64,000 nt of DNA from Bacillus massilinigeriensis (GCF_900117315.1 NZ_LT630337.1:2427601-2491600); one strand, 5' to 3'; counted from the stretch's first letter, positions 15,163-24,231 are shown. Translations and numbers: made by a program. Notes: generated from the sequence alone by a model not told the origin.

Positions 15163-16119
15163 CTATCCATTTGTTAATCGTTGTAATTCTTCCCCACACT
15201 GTATAATGGTAATGATTGTTTCAGATAATTCCCTTTGAAGCTGTTCTACAGTCCATTTTCCTTCATTTTTTTCTAGGTCATTTTGAATTAGAAGTAACAT
15301 CCAGATGGAAAAGGCACTAGAAAAAAGATGGTAATTTCTTTTAAAAGAATGAACATCCAGATGACTACCAGAGTCGTTCCTTATTTTTAGATAATAATCC
15401 AAAAAATAATTTCGTGCATCATGAGACATTGTTCTTGGAAAATCTGGATGAGCAAGGTCTAACATGTGATACAAGTCCCAAAAAGGCAAGTTTAAATGGG
15501 CATGCTCCCAATCGAGAATATATATCTGATTTTCTACTAATCCATAATTTCCGAGGTGTAAATCACCATGGGAAAGAACGAGTTGATTAGAAAACAGGTT
15601 CATTTGAAGGTTTTCATAGATTTTTTCGATTAGGTTGTGCTGAATAGCTAAGCTCCGTGTCAGCTTGAATACTTTTTCCTTTTTCAACTGAATTTCTGCA
15701 ATAATCGTATTTATTGAAGGCTTATGACCCATAAGCGGGAAACTAACTAGACCTTCTGTCGGATATTGATGCCACCACGCCATCCATTTTATTACAGCTC
15801 GAACTGACTCTTCGTTGAACACATGCTGCAAGCTTCCAATATCCTCTAATATTAACCAGCTTCGTGATGGGTCTTCGTTTTGCGATTTGGCAAGAATCTT
15901 AGGATAAATATCCGGAAAATCAATTAATATATTCTCCTGTATCCATGCTTCCTTTCCTATTTGAGTTTCATTCGTTAATGGTTTAAAAATATAACTCTTT
16001 TTGGGCGAGAGATAAAATCTCTCCACAGATTTCCCATTCGTTCCTTGATAGATGGTTTCTTTTTTCCATATTTTTTGATCATCTAATAAACCATTTTGTA
16101 AGACTAGTGAAGAAAGCAA
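15163..16119 (-). CDS. Aminoglycoside phosphotransferase-like kinase (CotS/choline kinase fold)
   Basis: A 318-aa protein kinase-like fold enzyme. Seen: the catalytic loop SHGDLHLGNYGLV (Brenner motif HGDxxxxN) at about 185-197, followed by YILDWEHAHLNLPFWDLYHML, which supplies the metal-binding Asp. The N-terminal lobe has YIFKPLTNETQIGKEAWIQE with a possible ATP-site lysine and glutamate. It starts at a TTG with GGGGAGG nine bases upstream; no nearby ATG is better. It is followed at 18 bases by a glycosyltransferase. Substrate unknown; small-molecule or coat-associated kinase are the main options. Confidence 0.78.
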   Translation of the reverse strand: MLSSLVLQNGLLDDQKIWKKETIYQGTNGKSVERFYLSPKKSYIFKPLTNETQIGKEAWIQENILIDFPDIYPKILAKSQNEDPSRSWLILEDIGSLQHVFNEESVRAVIKWMAWWHQYPTEGLVSFPLMGHKPSINTIIAEIQLKKEKVFKLTRSLAIQHNLIEKIYENLQMNLFSNQLVLSHGDLHLGNYGLVENQIYILDWEHAHLNLPFWDLYHMLDLAHPDFPRTMSHDARNYFLDYYLKIRNDSGSHLDVHSFKRNYHLFSSAFSIWMLLLIQNDLEKNEGKWTVEQLQRELSETIITIIQCGEELQRLTNG

Positions 16120-16168
16120 AAGTTGATTCCTCCCCTACAGATTTTTGTTGGGGTTGGTAGTGACCCAT

Positions 16169-17101
16169 TCATTCCCCTGTAATCCAATAGGTCTCACCAA
16201 TCGCAAGAACCTTTCGTTGTTCTACACTTAACTGAAGTCTGTTCCATTCTTCTAGAAAACGGTTCAAGGCTTCTGGGCCTGTATCATCTGCAAGTCTATA
16301 TGCCCCATAATGCATTGGAATAAAGGTTTTTCCTTTCAATTCCAAAAAGGCCTTGATCGCATCCTCTGGATTAATATGAGAGGTGGCCATGAACCATTCC
16401 GGCTCGTATGCACCTATTGGCATTAATACAATATTAACGGTAAACCTCTCTGCTATTTCCTTAAAGCCTCTAAAATATCCTGTATCTCCAACAAAATATA
16501 CAGACTTTTCTTTATCTAGATCTTCGATGATCCACCCACCCCAATGGGAGGTATTCGTATCTAATAAGGATCTTTTTGTCCAATGCTGTGCAGGAACAAA
16601 GGAAAGAATAAGTTTTTCATGAGAAAAATGATCCCACCAGTTAGCCTCGATTACTTTTCGATAACCTCTTCTTGTAAAAGCTGATTTTAACCCAATCGGA
16701 ACATAAAAGGTTGGTGAACCCTTTAATTTTCGAATAGACCCAAAATCGAGGTGATCATAATGGCCATGTGAAATAACGACAATATCAATTACTGGTAGCT
16801 CATGGATTGGAATTCCAGGTGGAGTTTGTCTTGTTTGAACACCCATCCATTTTGCCCAAACAGGGTCCGTTAATATATTCAATCCTTCCATTTGAATAAG
16901 AAAGGTTGAATGACCGATCCAAGTAATGGAAAAGTCCTTTCGATTATTACGCAGCCTATTGATTTGCTTATGCTCCGCTTGAGCTATTTGAACAGATAAA
17001 TCCTTTTTCTTTGACTTTCTCTCTTTTGACCAGCGTCGCATATCTGAGAATGTTTTCGTGTTTTGTATGTTATCATAATTTCTATACCTTGTTCGCTTCA
17101 T
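16169..17101 (-). CDS. MBL-fold metal-dependent hydrolase (NAPE-PLD/UlaG-like)
   Basis: A 310-aa metallo-beta-lactamase-fold hydrolase. Metal ligands are visible: ISHGHYDHLD (HxHxDH), the histidine in VPAQHWTKR, the aspartate in YFVGDTGYFRGF and the histidine in FIPMHYGAYRLAD. TWIGHSTFLIQMEGLNILTDPVW at the start of the domain is typical for the NAPE-PLD-like branch. The WWDHF and PIGAYEPEWFM segments also match that branch. The ATG at 17101 is chosen over the longer frame to 17194 because AAGGAG stands nine bases before it. Bacterial members hydrolyse phosphodiesters or lactones; the substrate here is unknown. Confidence 0.85.
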   Translation of the reverse strand: MKRTRYRNYDNIQNTKTFSDMRRWSKERKSKKKDLSVQIAQAEHKQINRLRNNRKDFSITWIGHSTFLIQMEGLNILTDPVWAKWMGVQTRQTPPGIPIHELPVIDIVVISHGHYDHLDFGSIRKLKGSPTFYVPIGLKSAFTRRGYRKVIEANWWDHFSHEKLILSFVPAQHWTKRSLLDTNTSHWGGWIIEDLDKEKSVYFVGDTGYFRGFKEIAERFTVNIVLMPIGAYEPEWFMATSHINPEDAIKAFLELKGKTFIPMHYGAYRLADDTGPEALNRFLEEWNRLQLSVEQRKVLAIGETYWITGE

Positions 17102-17247
17102 TTGATATTTCTCCTTAGTAGAGGTATACGCTGCTTGGGATGCAGAAAACTCAATCTTAACAATTAATGATTTCTGATATATAAACAATACCAAATTTTA
17201 GAGTGGAATAAAAAAAATAGGTCTTGTTACTCTGTTTTTTTGAAACA

Positions 17248-17282
17248 TAAGAGCTGACCTCGATGTGAGTGTCAGCTCTTAA
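17248..17282. terminator. Hairpin upstream of the MBL-fold gene, possible terminator of the FAD gene
   Basis: AAGAGCTGAC pairs with GTCAGCTCTT around a 13-base loop. The T-run is weak on both strands. It lies between the upstream FAD oxidoreductase gene and the MBL gene, both on the minus strand. Confidence 0.5.
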
Positions 17283-17319
17283 TAGAATGGAACATATTCT
17301 TTACTGGTATTTATGTGTT

Positions 17320-17628
17320 TATCCTCGATTTTTTCGATATATCCGCGATTTTTTCGATATATCCGCGATTTTTTCGATATATCCGCGATTTTGCTTATTT
17401 TTCCGCGATACGCGATTCTAGACCGGTAACCCGAATATATCCTAAGTACTCTCCATTATTTTTATGGAATTTGCATACACCCAACCGCTCGAAGAATGCA
17501 AAAGACCTATATCCGCGCGATTGGTGATTTTATCCGCGATTTTTCCGATTTATCCGCGATTTTTCTTATTTATCCGCGATACGTGATTCTAGACCAATAT
17601 CCCGGATATTATCCTAAGTACTCATCCA
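17320..17628. repeat. CGCGAT tandem-repeat block in two related copies
   Basis: Copy one (about 17320-17453) contains four units with an exact 20-bp period built on TATCCGCGATTTTTTCGATA, then a tail CGCGATTCTAGACC...TATCCTAAGTACTC. Copy two (about 17508-17628) has three diverged units (TATCCGCGATTTTTCCGATT and similar) and the same tail with a few changes. Copy two runs up to the stop codon of the FAD oxidoreductase gene at 17622. The G+C of the CGCGAT core is unlike the surrounding AT-rich DNA. The short open frame across it is not a gene. Confidence 0.8.
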
Positions 17629-19169
17629 TTTCTCCCAATAAAATTAGATGTAACATACCCTAACATCATCGAGAAGGCCTGCCCCGCACCCTTTCCTGGC
17701 TCAAACCCTTCTGGGGAGAATACAAAAGGATCTTCTATTGCAAACAGACCTTCAATTGGTTCACCCTTTTTATTTAAGACTCTAGCAACCTCATCAATCT
17801 GAAAATAGCTCGAGTGGACCTCTGGATCAAATTCGATTTCTATTGCATAGAATGGTGGGTTTTCAATTGGTGCAAGATTAGGATTAAGTAGCTTTTTATT
17901 CCCAAAATAATTTTCGTATTGGCTTGCACCTCGAAAGTAATCCTCATCCTTCCCTTTTCGAGCAAAGCCATTAAACCTCCATGCAGTAGTTGTGAGTTGT
18001 TCGGTCGATATGTGAGTCCTTCTTCCTAGCTCTATTAGCGTACTTCCTTGTTGGATTTGAAACTTTTTCAAAACCAACCCTTTCCTTCTACACTCCCTAT
18101 TAAATTGGTCTAGTCCTGTTTGATCAGTGATAAGCCAAAACTGAGCGAGGCCCTTTACTCTTTTACACAAGTTTTGCAAGACAATTTGTTCTGGGGCTGC
18201 CTCATTCAAAAACCTCTTGGCCTGGTTATCCACTATGTAACTATTTGGAATCCCTCTAAAAACCTCCAGCAATTCACGAAATTCACGGTTTACATCTAGA
18301 ACACCTCTTTTTCCATTAAGTACTTCAATATCTGGTTGAAAAAGAGAACCCTTATATAGCCCATTCACCATTGATGTTTGTCTGAAAATCTCCATTAATC
18401 CTTCTGAACTGACAATGACCCCTTTTCGAGCTTCGAGCGCAAACTTCTGTCCTCCTCTTTCAACAATAACTCCACTAACTTTCCCCTGGTGGAATACGAG
18501 GCGGTGAAGGGAAGAAGACAGCCAATACTCAATGTCCAGGTCTTTTATTGTTAAAAAATACCGTATAAACATTGAAAAAGCAGAAGGAATTTTTTTCCCC
18601 AACTTCATGGATTGCTTGAATGTAGATAGCCTTTTCCATTTGAATGATACTGGCCACCATGTTTTTCTAGTTCCCTTATGACTAGATGGTTCTTCGCCAT
18701 TGACTAACCCATCGATTGATTCCTTACTCCATATCCTTAATACAAAATCTCTTATTCTTAAAGTCCTTCCTCCTGTTAAACCTCCAAGTATCTCAGGGTA
18801 ATAATCGGGATAATGGCGTAGGAGTTGAAAGCGAACATGGCGTGTGTATTTTTGTAAAAAGGCAATCATCTCTGGACTACGATATAGGAAATTTTCAGTA
18901 ATGGTTTCATTATTATTACATCCATTAAAACTATTAAGATATGCCCTAGCCCTTTCAAAAGAATCTCCAACCCCCACCTGATGTCCATCATAATTATTTG
19001 GAATCCATATCTCCCCTTCAAATCTCGGCCAAATTTCACAATAATGCTCATTCTTCCCAATGATTAGAACTTCCATTCCATTTATTTTGGCTGTTATGGC
19101 AGCTGTCAAGCTTCCTGCATCAAATCCAATCACGATTACATCATAGCTTTTGTCCCATTTTTGACCCAT
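17622..19169 (-). CDS. FAD-dependent oxidoreductase (3-ketosteroid dehydrogenase/fumarate reductase-like) with atypical FAD loop
   Basis: A 515-aa flavoprotein related to 3-ketosteroid delta-1-dehydrogenases. Family landmarks: an N-terminal Rossmann segment (YDVIVIGFDAGSLTAAITAKINGMEVLIIGK), EIWIPNNYDGHQVGVGDSFERARAYL, and the C-terminal FAD closure EGLFAIEDPFVFSPEGFEPGKGAGQAFSM. The dinucleotide loop reads G-F-D-A-G-S instead of GxGxxG/A, so the second glycine is Asp and FAD binding may be altered. The usual SGG before the IWIPNN segment is also missing. The frame is open from a GTG at 19181, but the ATG at 19169 is better placed after GGGGTG. Could be degenerate or divergent in substrate. 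Confidence 0.75.
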   Translation of the reverse strand: MGQKWDKSYDVIVIGFDAGSLTAAITAKINGMEVLIIGKNEHYCEIWPRFEGEIWIPNNYDGHQVGVGDSFERARAYLNSFNGCNNNETITENFLYRSPEMIAFLQKYTRHVRFQLLRHYPDYYPEILGGLTGGRTLRIRDFVLRIWSKESIDGLVNGEEPSSHKGTRKTWWPVSFKWKRLSTFKQSMKLGKKIPSAFSMFIRYFLTIKDLDIEYWLSSSLHRLVFHQGKVSGVIVERGGQKFALEARKGVIVSSEGLMEIFRQTSMVNGLYKGSLFQPDIEVLNGKRGVLDVNREFRELLEVFRGIPNSYIVDNQAKRFLNEAAPEQIVLQNLCKRVKGLAQFWLITDQTGLDQFNRECRRKGLVLKKFQIQQGSTLIELGRRTHISTEQLTTTAWRFNGFARKGKDEDYFRGASQYENYFGNKKLLNPNLAPIENPPFYAIEIEFDPEVHSSYFQIDEVARVLNKKGEPIEGLFAIEDPFVFSPEGFEPGKGAGQAFSMMLGYVTSNFIGRNG

Positions 19170-19312
19170 AGATGCCTGCACCCCTTAACGGCCTGTTAAA
19201 GTGAGTAGTTTAACGGATGGTTTTCCATTACAGTAATTTACCTTTTCATCTCAAGCAAACACGAGTATGAATAACCCTTTTCCTATTCTATTCCTTCCGT
19301 GTTAGTTATTGA

Positions 19313-19350
19313 CCAAAAAAAATCCATGGATTCTTGTTATCATCCATGGA
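19313..19350 (-). terminator. Terminator of the HD-GYP gene
   Basis: A perfect ATCCATGGAT repeat pair separated by ten bases, each arm self-complementary, followed on the reverse strand by TTTTTTTT. It overlaps the stop codon of the gene. Confidence 0.75.
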
Positions 19351-19984
19351 TCCTGTCTATATTGACTGGTTTATTATATTTATTAATTTTCATTTCTGGA
19401 CTTACTTCATTCACGTGATTGAAGTTTTCCATCCATTTCAAACATAATTCAGTTGCCTTAGGATCAAATTGTGTTCCTTTCCCTCTTTCCACCTCTTCGT
19501 AAGCCTCCTGCCATGACATAGAGGAGCGATAAGGACGCTTACCCGTCATTGCTTCTAGTGAATCAACTAATGTTAACACACGTGCTAATAAAGGAATTTC
19601 CTCATTTTTTAACCCATACGGATAACCCAACCCATCCCATCGCTCATGATGAAATAAAACCATGTCTTTAATCTTTTGATTTAATGATGAAAATGGATTT
19701 AATAGGTCCACTCCATAAAGTGGATGACGTTTAATTTCTGTATATTCCTTTGGATCCAGCTTACCTTTTTTCGTTAATATGTTCTCAGTAATATTTATCT
19801 TTCCGATATCATGCAATAAACCACCAAGTTCAATCGTCTTCATTTCTAAATCATTAAGTTGTAAATACTCAGCAAAAGAAACTGCCATCTTGGTGACCCG
19901 GTAGGAATGAAGAAGGGTCAAATCATCCTTTTCCAATAAATTCTTTAAAAGTAATTTTAGTTCGTTTGAGTTCCATTCTGCCAT
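19340..19984 (-). CDS. HD-GYP domain phosphohydrolase
   Basis: A 214-aa protein consisting of little more than an HD-GYP domain. Seen: HSYRVTKMAVSFAEYL (first His), LGGLLHDIGKINI (HD), KRHPLYGVDLL, VLFHHERWDGLGYPYGLKNEEIPLLARVLTLVDSLEAMTGKRPYR (HHE, DGxGYP and the metal-site Asp). The GYP signature is intact, and such domains hydrolyse cyclic di-GMP or related cyclic dinucleotides. The ATG at 19984 (MAEWNS) is chosen because AGGATGG lies upstream of it. The family often carries a receiver or sensor; none is present here. Single gene upstream of the ger operon's downstream end. Confidence 0.88.
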   Translation of the reverse strand: MAEWNSNELKLLLKNLLEKDDLTLLHSYRVTKMAVSFAEYLQLNDLEMKTIELGGLLHDIGKINITENILTKKGKLDPKEYTEIKRHPLYGVDLLNPFSSLNQKIKDMVLFHHERWDGLGYPYGLKNEEIPLLARVLTLVDSLEAMTGKRPYRSSMSWQEAYEEVERGKGTQFDPKATELCLKWMENFNHVNEVSPEMKINKYNKPVNIDRIHG

Positions 19985-20102
19985 AGTTGTCCATCCTAAA
20001 AAATAAAGTGATAACGTTTGCATATAAATCATATCAGAAGAACATAACAAAATAAAAGTAATTTGATGAACACAATATGAATTTTTTCAAAATAAGTATT
20101 TA

Positions 20103-20261
20103 TTATTTAAATATGGTGAAAAAAGGTAAGATTATTATTGCTGCAGCCAATACCATCACCGCAATTGCACCCACCTTGTTTTTTTCCTTCCAAATTGAAA
20201 AGGAAAATCTAAATGTGTAAAATGTTAGCACTAGGAAAACAAAAAATAAGACTACATTCAT
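20103..20261 (-). CDS. Small two-helix membrane protein at the end of the ger operon
   Basis: A 52-aa ORF with two hydrophobic segments (VVLFFVFLVLTFYTF, about 3-17, and GAIAVMVLAAAIIILPFF, about 31-48) joined by a basic loop (WKEKNKV). Its ATG (20261) comes two bases after the stop of the GerC-type gene, and AGAGATTAG nearby is a plausible ribosome binding site, so it is likely translationally linked. Some germinant receptor operons include a small D-subunit gene encoding a protein with two transmembrane helices; this ORF fits that pattern though it is shorter than known examples. It is too short to identify by sequence. Confidence 0.5.
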   Translation of the reverse strand: MNVVLFFVFLVLTFYTFRFSFSIWKEKNKVGAIAVMVLAAAIIILPFFTIFK

Positions 20262-20263
20262 TT

Positions 20264-21517
20264 CTAATCTCTCGTTTCTTTTAAGCTAGGTAATTTGGTT
20301 TGTTCACCGAATTCCCCCAACCTAATTTTGACACTCACTTCGATGTCCATTTCTGGATAGCTTTTCATCCAATCAAAATCCTCGAATTCTTTAATGGTCT
20401 TAAAATACTTTCTAGCTTCCTCCGATAAGGAGAAAGGACACGCCTTGAACTCTTCCTGGGATTTTTTTATAAACTGTCTATAGATATTATTCAGACTCTC
20501 GGTTATTTTTCTTTTTAGAATCTCACGGTTCTTTTCATTTTCAGCATAATCAACCATTTCCGGATCTGAAAGGACCTCAACAATTAAAGGTATTTCTATT
20601 CTTATTTTTGGTTTCGATCCTCTTAAATTCATTTTCACCTTGTTTCGCTCTTTTTTTATTACCCTCGTTGATATTCGTTCTTTTTCATTAAAAGGGTCAG
20701 GAAATGTCGTTAATACGTCATTAAGGTCGGTTGTTTCATCTAAAATACCGGCGATTCTCGTTTCTTCACCATCTAATGTTCCTATCATCTTACCTTCTTT
20801 GAAAACAGCTGAGCCAAAAAATTGAGTTTTGTTAGCCTCACCTTTAGTAGGTAACTGTCCCGCTATGTATTCATCTTCATTTTCCGTCTTCGTATCTTCC
20901 CTAATAGCCGACGTATATATGGATAAATATAAATCAGCATCCTGTTCAGTGATGAGATAAAAGCGGTGTAGATCTGAGTCTGGAATCATACCTGTTTCTA
21001 CCCCACGATTAATCATAAATTGAAAATACTTATGTGGCCTTGTGTCAATCTTTGGATTATTTTTATTCAAATATTCAGATGCATTTTCCTTAGAAACAGC
21101 TAAATGTACATCCCTTCTAATTTCTCTATCCTTAATGGTGTCATAAATAATTTTTATAAAATTCTCGTCCCTGGCCATTTCTTCAGATACAACAATAATC
21201 CTAAGTAAATCATAGATGATTTCCCTTGGAATCATTGAATTGGCCGTATTTCTTGCAGAAATATAATCATTAGCCGTAAAGGTTAACGTTTCCCTTGCCG
21301 GTTCATTTGCGGTACCCCCTATAAGCGATGAGCCGACCTCTGGATTGGCAAATAAGTAAGTTACTTTTATTTGACCTTCTTTCTCTGCTTTATCGATTCC
21401 TATCCCAATAACATAGGATAATTCTTCAATTTCCCTTTTATCCCAGCAGCCAGTAAGAATCCCTAATAATAGAATAAAACATAAAGATAAATTACATATT
21501 CGTATTCGTTTGATCAC
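20264..21517 (-). CDS. Ger(x)C-family spore germination lipoprotein
   Basis: A 417-aa C subunit of a germinant receptor in the spore inner membrane. The N-terminus ends in the lipobox LTGC (about residue 23), followed by WDKREIEELSYVIGIGID, the family signature. The remaining sequence carries the expected domains, including REIRRDVHLAVSKENASEYL and a C-terminal three-domain region ending SYPEMDIEVSVKIRLG. It starts with GTG (21517), with AAAGGAG seven bases upstream inside the gerB end, and overlaps the upstream gerB frame by 26 bases. Third gene of the operon. Confidence 0.92.
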   Translation of the reverse strand: MIKRIRICNLSLCFILLLGILTGCWDKREIEELSYVIGIGIDKAEKEGQIKVTYLFANPEVGSSLIGGTANEPARETLTFTANDYISARNTANSMIPREIIYDLLRIIVVSEEMARDENFIKIIYDTIKDREIRRDVHLAVSKENASEYLNKNNPKIDTRPHKYFQFMINRGVETGMIPDSDLHRFYLITEQDADLYLSIYTSAIREDTKTENEDEYIAGQLPTKGEANKTQFFGSAVFKEGKMIGTLDGEETRIAGILDETTDLNDVLTTFPDPFNEKERISTRVIKKERNKVKMNLRGSKPKIRIEIPLIVEVLSDPEMVDYAENEKNREILKRKITESLNNIYRQFIKKSQEEFKACPFSLSEEARKYFKTIKEFEDFDWMKSYPEMDIEVSVKIRLGEFGEQTKLPSLKETRD

Positions 21518-22604
21518 GCTTAAACTCTCCTTTTACTTTTGCAACAATCCATAAGAGGAATGGAAAAAAAAGAATCATGGGAGATAGGACATTCAACAAC
21601 TGATTTCTTAAGACATAGGTGGTAAATGCCGGCGTTTCAGGAATCATTCCAATGATAAAAACTAATGCTGACAAGGCTGGAATGACCTTTTCAAAATTCT
21701 TAATCCTAAATATTCCTCCAAATAGAATAGCACTAAAATAGAGATATGCGGAAAAACGAATAAAACAGGTAATAAGCCAAATTGGAAAGAAAAAGGTCTC
21801 AACATTCGTTAAAAAATCCCCAATCGAAATATAGCGAATTGCTTCATGAAACGGGTAACTCAACATGGAAATTGGGATATAATCAAACATTAATTCATAA
21901 ATCAATAATGAGCCGCTTAATTCAATAATGACTAAGCAAAGAACAATCCAGGTTCCTTTTTTATAGTCCTTTGTTGATGACATCAGTGGTACTACCAACC
22001 CGAGATAAATAAAATCCAAAAACATGGAGGATTTTAAAAAGGATTCCTTTATAATGGTTTTAACCCCTGGACCAAGGATGGGGAAAATCCGATTTAGTTG
22101 TGTATTTTGTAATGCCAAAAATAATGATAGAGCAAAGATTATTTTGACATAAAGTACAAGCATCCATGCTACAGAGCTAATATGCTGGATTCCTTTCTTG
22201 GCAGAATAAGCACACACAAGAATTAATGTACTGTAGACCGCTGCCAAGGGTGTTTTTGTAAAATATATATTGGTAATTATGTCCGCATAACCTCTTGTGT
22301 CAATAATTATGGCGTACGTTCCAACCAACCAAATACCACTGGATAGAATAGTACCAATATACTTTCCAAACAAATGAATGTGAACATCGTGTAAATTTTT
22401 ATCCTTGTAATTTGTGACAACCTTTACTAATAAATATATTGGTATGACACTTAGAATCCCTCCAATGATTGGTGCCATCCAGGCTGAATTTTTCATTTTA
22501 TCATACAAAAGTGCCGCCGTGTCATCTGATAATTTCGAACCAATCATGAGTAACACTAATGCCACATATTCGCGAATTCCTATTTGACCCTTCTTTTTAT
22601 TCAT
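21492..22604 (-). CDS. GerB-type spore germination permease subunit
   Basis: A 370-aa integral membrane protein of the amino acid/polyamine-organocation (APC) superfamily GRKB group, with about ten transmembrane helices. Seen: IGIREYVALVLLMIGSKLSDDTAALLY at the N-terminus, then SIGDFLTNVETFFFPIWLITCFIRFSAYLYFSAIL near residue 280, a typical late-helix segment. In B. subtilis the B subunit binds germinant amino acids. It overlaps the gerA-type stop by eight bases and the gerC-type start by 26, the normal tight tricistronic packing. The ligand cannot be predicted. Confidence 0.92.
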   Translation of the reverse strand: MNKKKGQIGIREYVALVLLMIGSKLSDDTAALLYDKMKNSAWMAPIIGGILSVIPIYLLVKVVTNYKDKNLHDVHIHLFGKYIGTILSSGIWLVGTYAIIIDTRGYADIITNIYFTKTPLAAVYSTLILVCAYSAKKGIQHISSVAWMLVLYVKIIFALSLFLALQNTQLNRIFPILGPGVKTIIKESFLKSSMFLDFIYLGLVVPLMSSTKDYKKGTWIVLCLVIIELSGSLLIYELMFDYIPISMLSYPFHEAIRYISIGDFLTNVETFFFPIWLITCFIRFSAYLYFSAILFGGIFRIKNFEKVIPALSALVFIIGMIPETPAFTTYVLRNQLLNVLSPMILFFPFLLWIVAKVKGEFKRDQTNTNM

Positions 22605-24144
22605 TATTTCTACCCTTTTTTTCCATGTCTTTTGGTTTTAAAAAGCCTGGTCGATACACTTCATTCGTTAATAACCTCCGTAAAATCATCCCTCTCGAGG
22701 AAGCATATCTTGGAGTCATTGGTGCAAAATATGGGACTCCGAACGATTTTATCGTCACCATATAATGAAGACCCATTACGAATAAGGCAACCATTCCATA
22801 AATCCCGAATATATTTGCTGCAAAAATGAAAATAAACTTCATCACTCGGACTGCATAGTTAAAGCTTATATCGTTGATGGCAAATGAGCTGAGTCCACCC
22901 AATGCGACTACAATAATAATTAATGGACTGATAATATTTGCTTGAACAGCAGCTTGTCCAAGGATTAACGCCCCTACAATTCCAATCGTTGGCCCTATCG
23001 GTGTTGGAACCCTCAGTCCGGCCTCACGGATGAGTTCAAAGGCTAATTCCATAATTAAAATTTCAATAATACCAGGAAAGGGAACCTTCTCCCTTGAGGC
23101 CGAGATTGCAAAAAGTAAATCAGGTGGAATCATTTCAGAGTGATAATTGGTAACTGCGATATAAATGGCTGAAGAAAAGACGGAAATAAATAGAGCAAAT
23201 CCCCTTAATATCCTTGTGAAGTTGCCACTTGCAAAGCGAAGATAATGCTCTTCGGGGTTTTGATAAAATGACCAGAAAGTAACAGGCAATATGAGACTGG
23301 ATGGTGAATTATCCATTAACAGGACAATGCAACCCTCTTCTAAAAAGGCAGCAGCGCGGTCTGGTCTTTCTGTATTTAGGATTGTTGGAAAAATAGATAA
23401 TGGCCGGTCCTCAATATATTGTTCCAGCATACTAATATTGCCTATTGAATCTATGTCTATTGATTTTATCTTCTTCTTCACGTTTTCTAGTAATTGATCA
23501 TTCACCAAATCACGAACATAGACAATATATAAATCATTCCTTGCCCTCTTTGAAACGATATTCGTTTCGACCACTAAGTTTTCATTCTTTATTTTCTTTC
23601 TTATTAAAGAAATATTTGCTTCAGGATTTTCAATAAAGGATTCCTTTGGGCCTCTCAAAGTTATTTCATTTTCTGTTTTTTCAATCGACCGACTTTGCAT
23701 CCTAGTCGTGTTAAACGTATAGGCAGTATGATCACCATCAACTAATAAAACTGTATTTCCTTTGTTGATAGCATTTATAACTTCCTGAATTTTTTGGACT
23801 TCATCGACCGTTTGGACAGTAACTATATCCTTTATTTCTTTATCCTTTACTTCATTTAGCAAAAGTGGTCTAATCACACCATCTTCCATCTCTTTGACAT
23901 CAATAATCGTGGTGATAAAAATAACAACTGCTCGTTTTTTCAACCCATTTATTTCTATTTCACGAAACTTCACATCCACATTGTCTGGAGAATGATATAT
24001 TTCTTTAAATGTTTTTAGCATCTCATCGATATGAACAGATATCGGCTGTTCCTTTATTTGGATTTCTTTTTGAGATGAGGCTTGAGGGTATACAGGATTC
24101 TTAATCCACTTTTGAATGAATTTTGTCAATTTTGTTTTTCCCAA
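22597..24144 (-). CDS. GerA-type spore germination protein, first gene of gerABC operon
   Basis: A 515-aa A subunit with a large N-terminal cytosolic domain (about 1-290, including LLVDGDHTAYTF and ERPDRAAAFLEEGCIVLLMDNSPSSLILPVTFWSFYQNPEEHYLRF) and four to five C-terminal membrane helices (REAGLRVPTPIGPTIGIVGALILGQAAV). These are diagnostic for GerA/GerKA proteins, which form a pentameric membrane channel in germinant receptors. It starts at TTG (24144) with GGGGG upstream; no ATG fits. A sigma-G-like promoter lies just upstream, consistent with forespore expression. Confidence 0.93.
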   Translation of the reverse strand: MGKTKLTKFIQKWIKNPVYPQASSQKEIQIKEQPISVHIDEMLKTFKEIYHSPDNVDVKFREIEINGLKKRAVVIFITTIIDVKEMEDGVIRPLLLNEVKDKEIKDIVTVQTVDEVQKIQEVINAINKGNTVLLVDGDHTAYTFNTTRMQSRSIEKTENEITLRGPKESFIENPEANISLIRKKIKNENLVVETNIVSKRARNDLYIVYVRDLVNDQLLENVKKKIKSIDIDSIGNISMLEQYIEDRPLSIFPTILNTERPDRAAAFLEEGCIVLLMDNSPSSLILPVTFWSFYQNPEEHYLRFASGNFTRILRGFALFISVFSSAIYIAVTNYHSEMIPPDLLFAISASREKVPFPGIIEILIMELAFELIREAGLRVPTPIGPTIGIVGALILGQAAVQANIISPLIIIVVALGGLSSFAINDISFNYAVRVMKFIFIFAANIFGIYGMVALFVMGLHYMVTIKSFGVPYFAPMTPRYASSRGMILRRLLTNEVYRPGFLKPKDMEKKGRNNE

Positions 24145-24183
24145 CTCTCTTGCCCCCTTTTTTCTCTAAGCTTTTCCTGAACT

Positions 24184-24213
24184 TATTCTGCCACGGATTT
24201 TTTTGGATATTCG
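24184..24213 (-). promoter_or_regulatory. Sigma-G-like promoter of the gerABC operon
   Basis: Reverse strand: CGAATA (24208-24213) as -35, exactly 17 bases, then CAGAATA (24184-24190) as -10; compare the sigma-G consensus TGAATA and CATACTA. About 40 bases upstream of the TTG start. Confidence 0.5.
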
Positions 24214-24231
24214 ACAAAAAAATAGAAAAAC

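Noticed and set aside
17315-17527. A 70-codon open frame in the CGCGAT repeat block
   Set aside because: It is built from repeat units with no ribosome binding site, and the composition is not protein-like. The block is not a CRISPR either, since the 20-bp units are directly adjacent.
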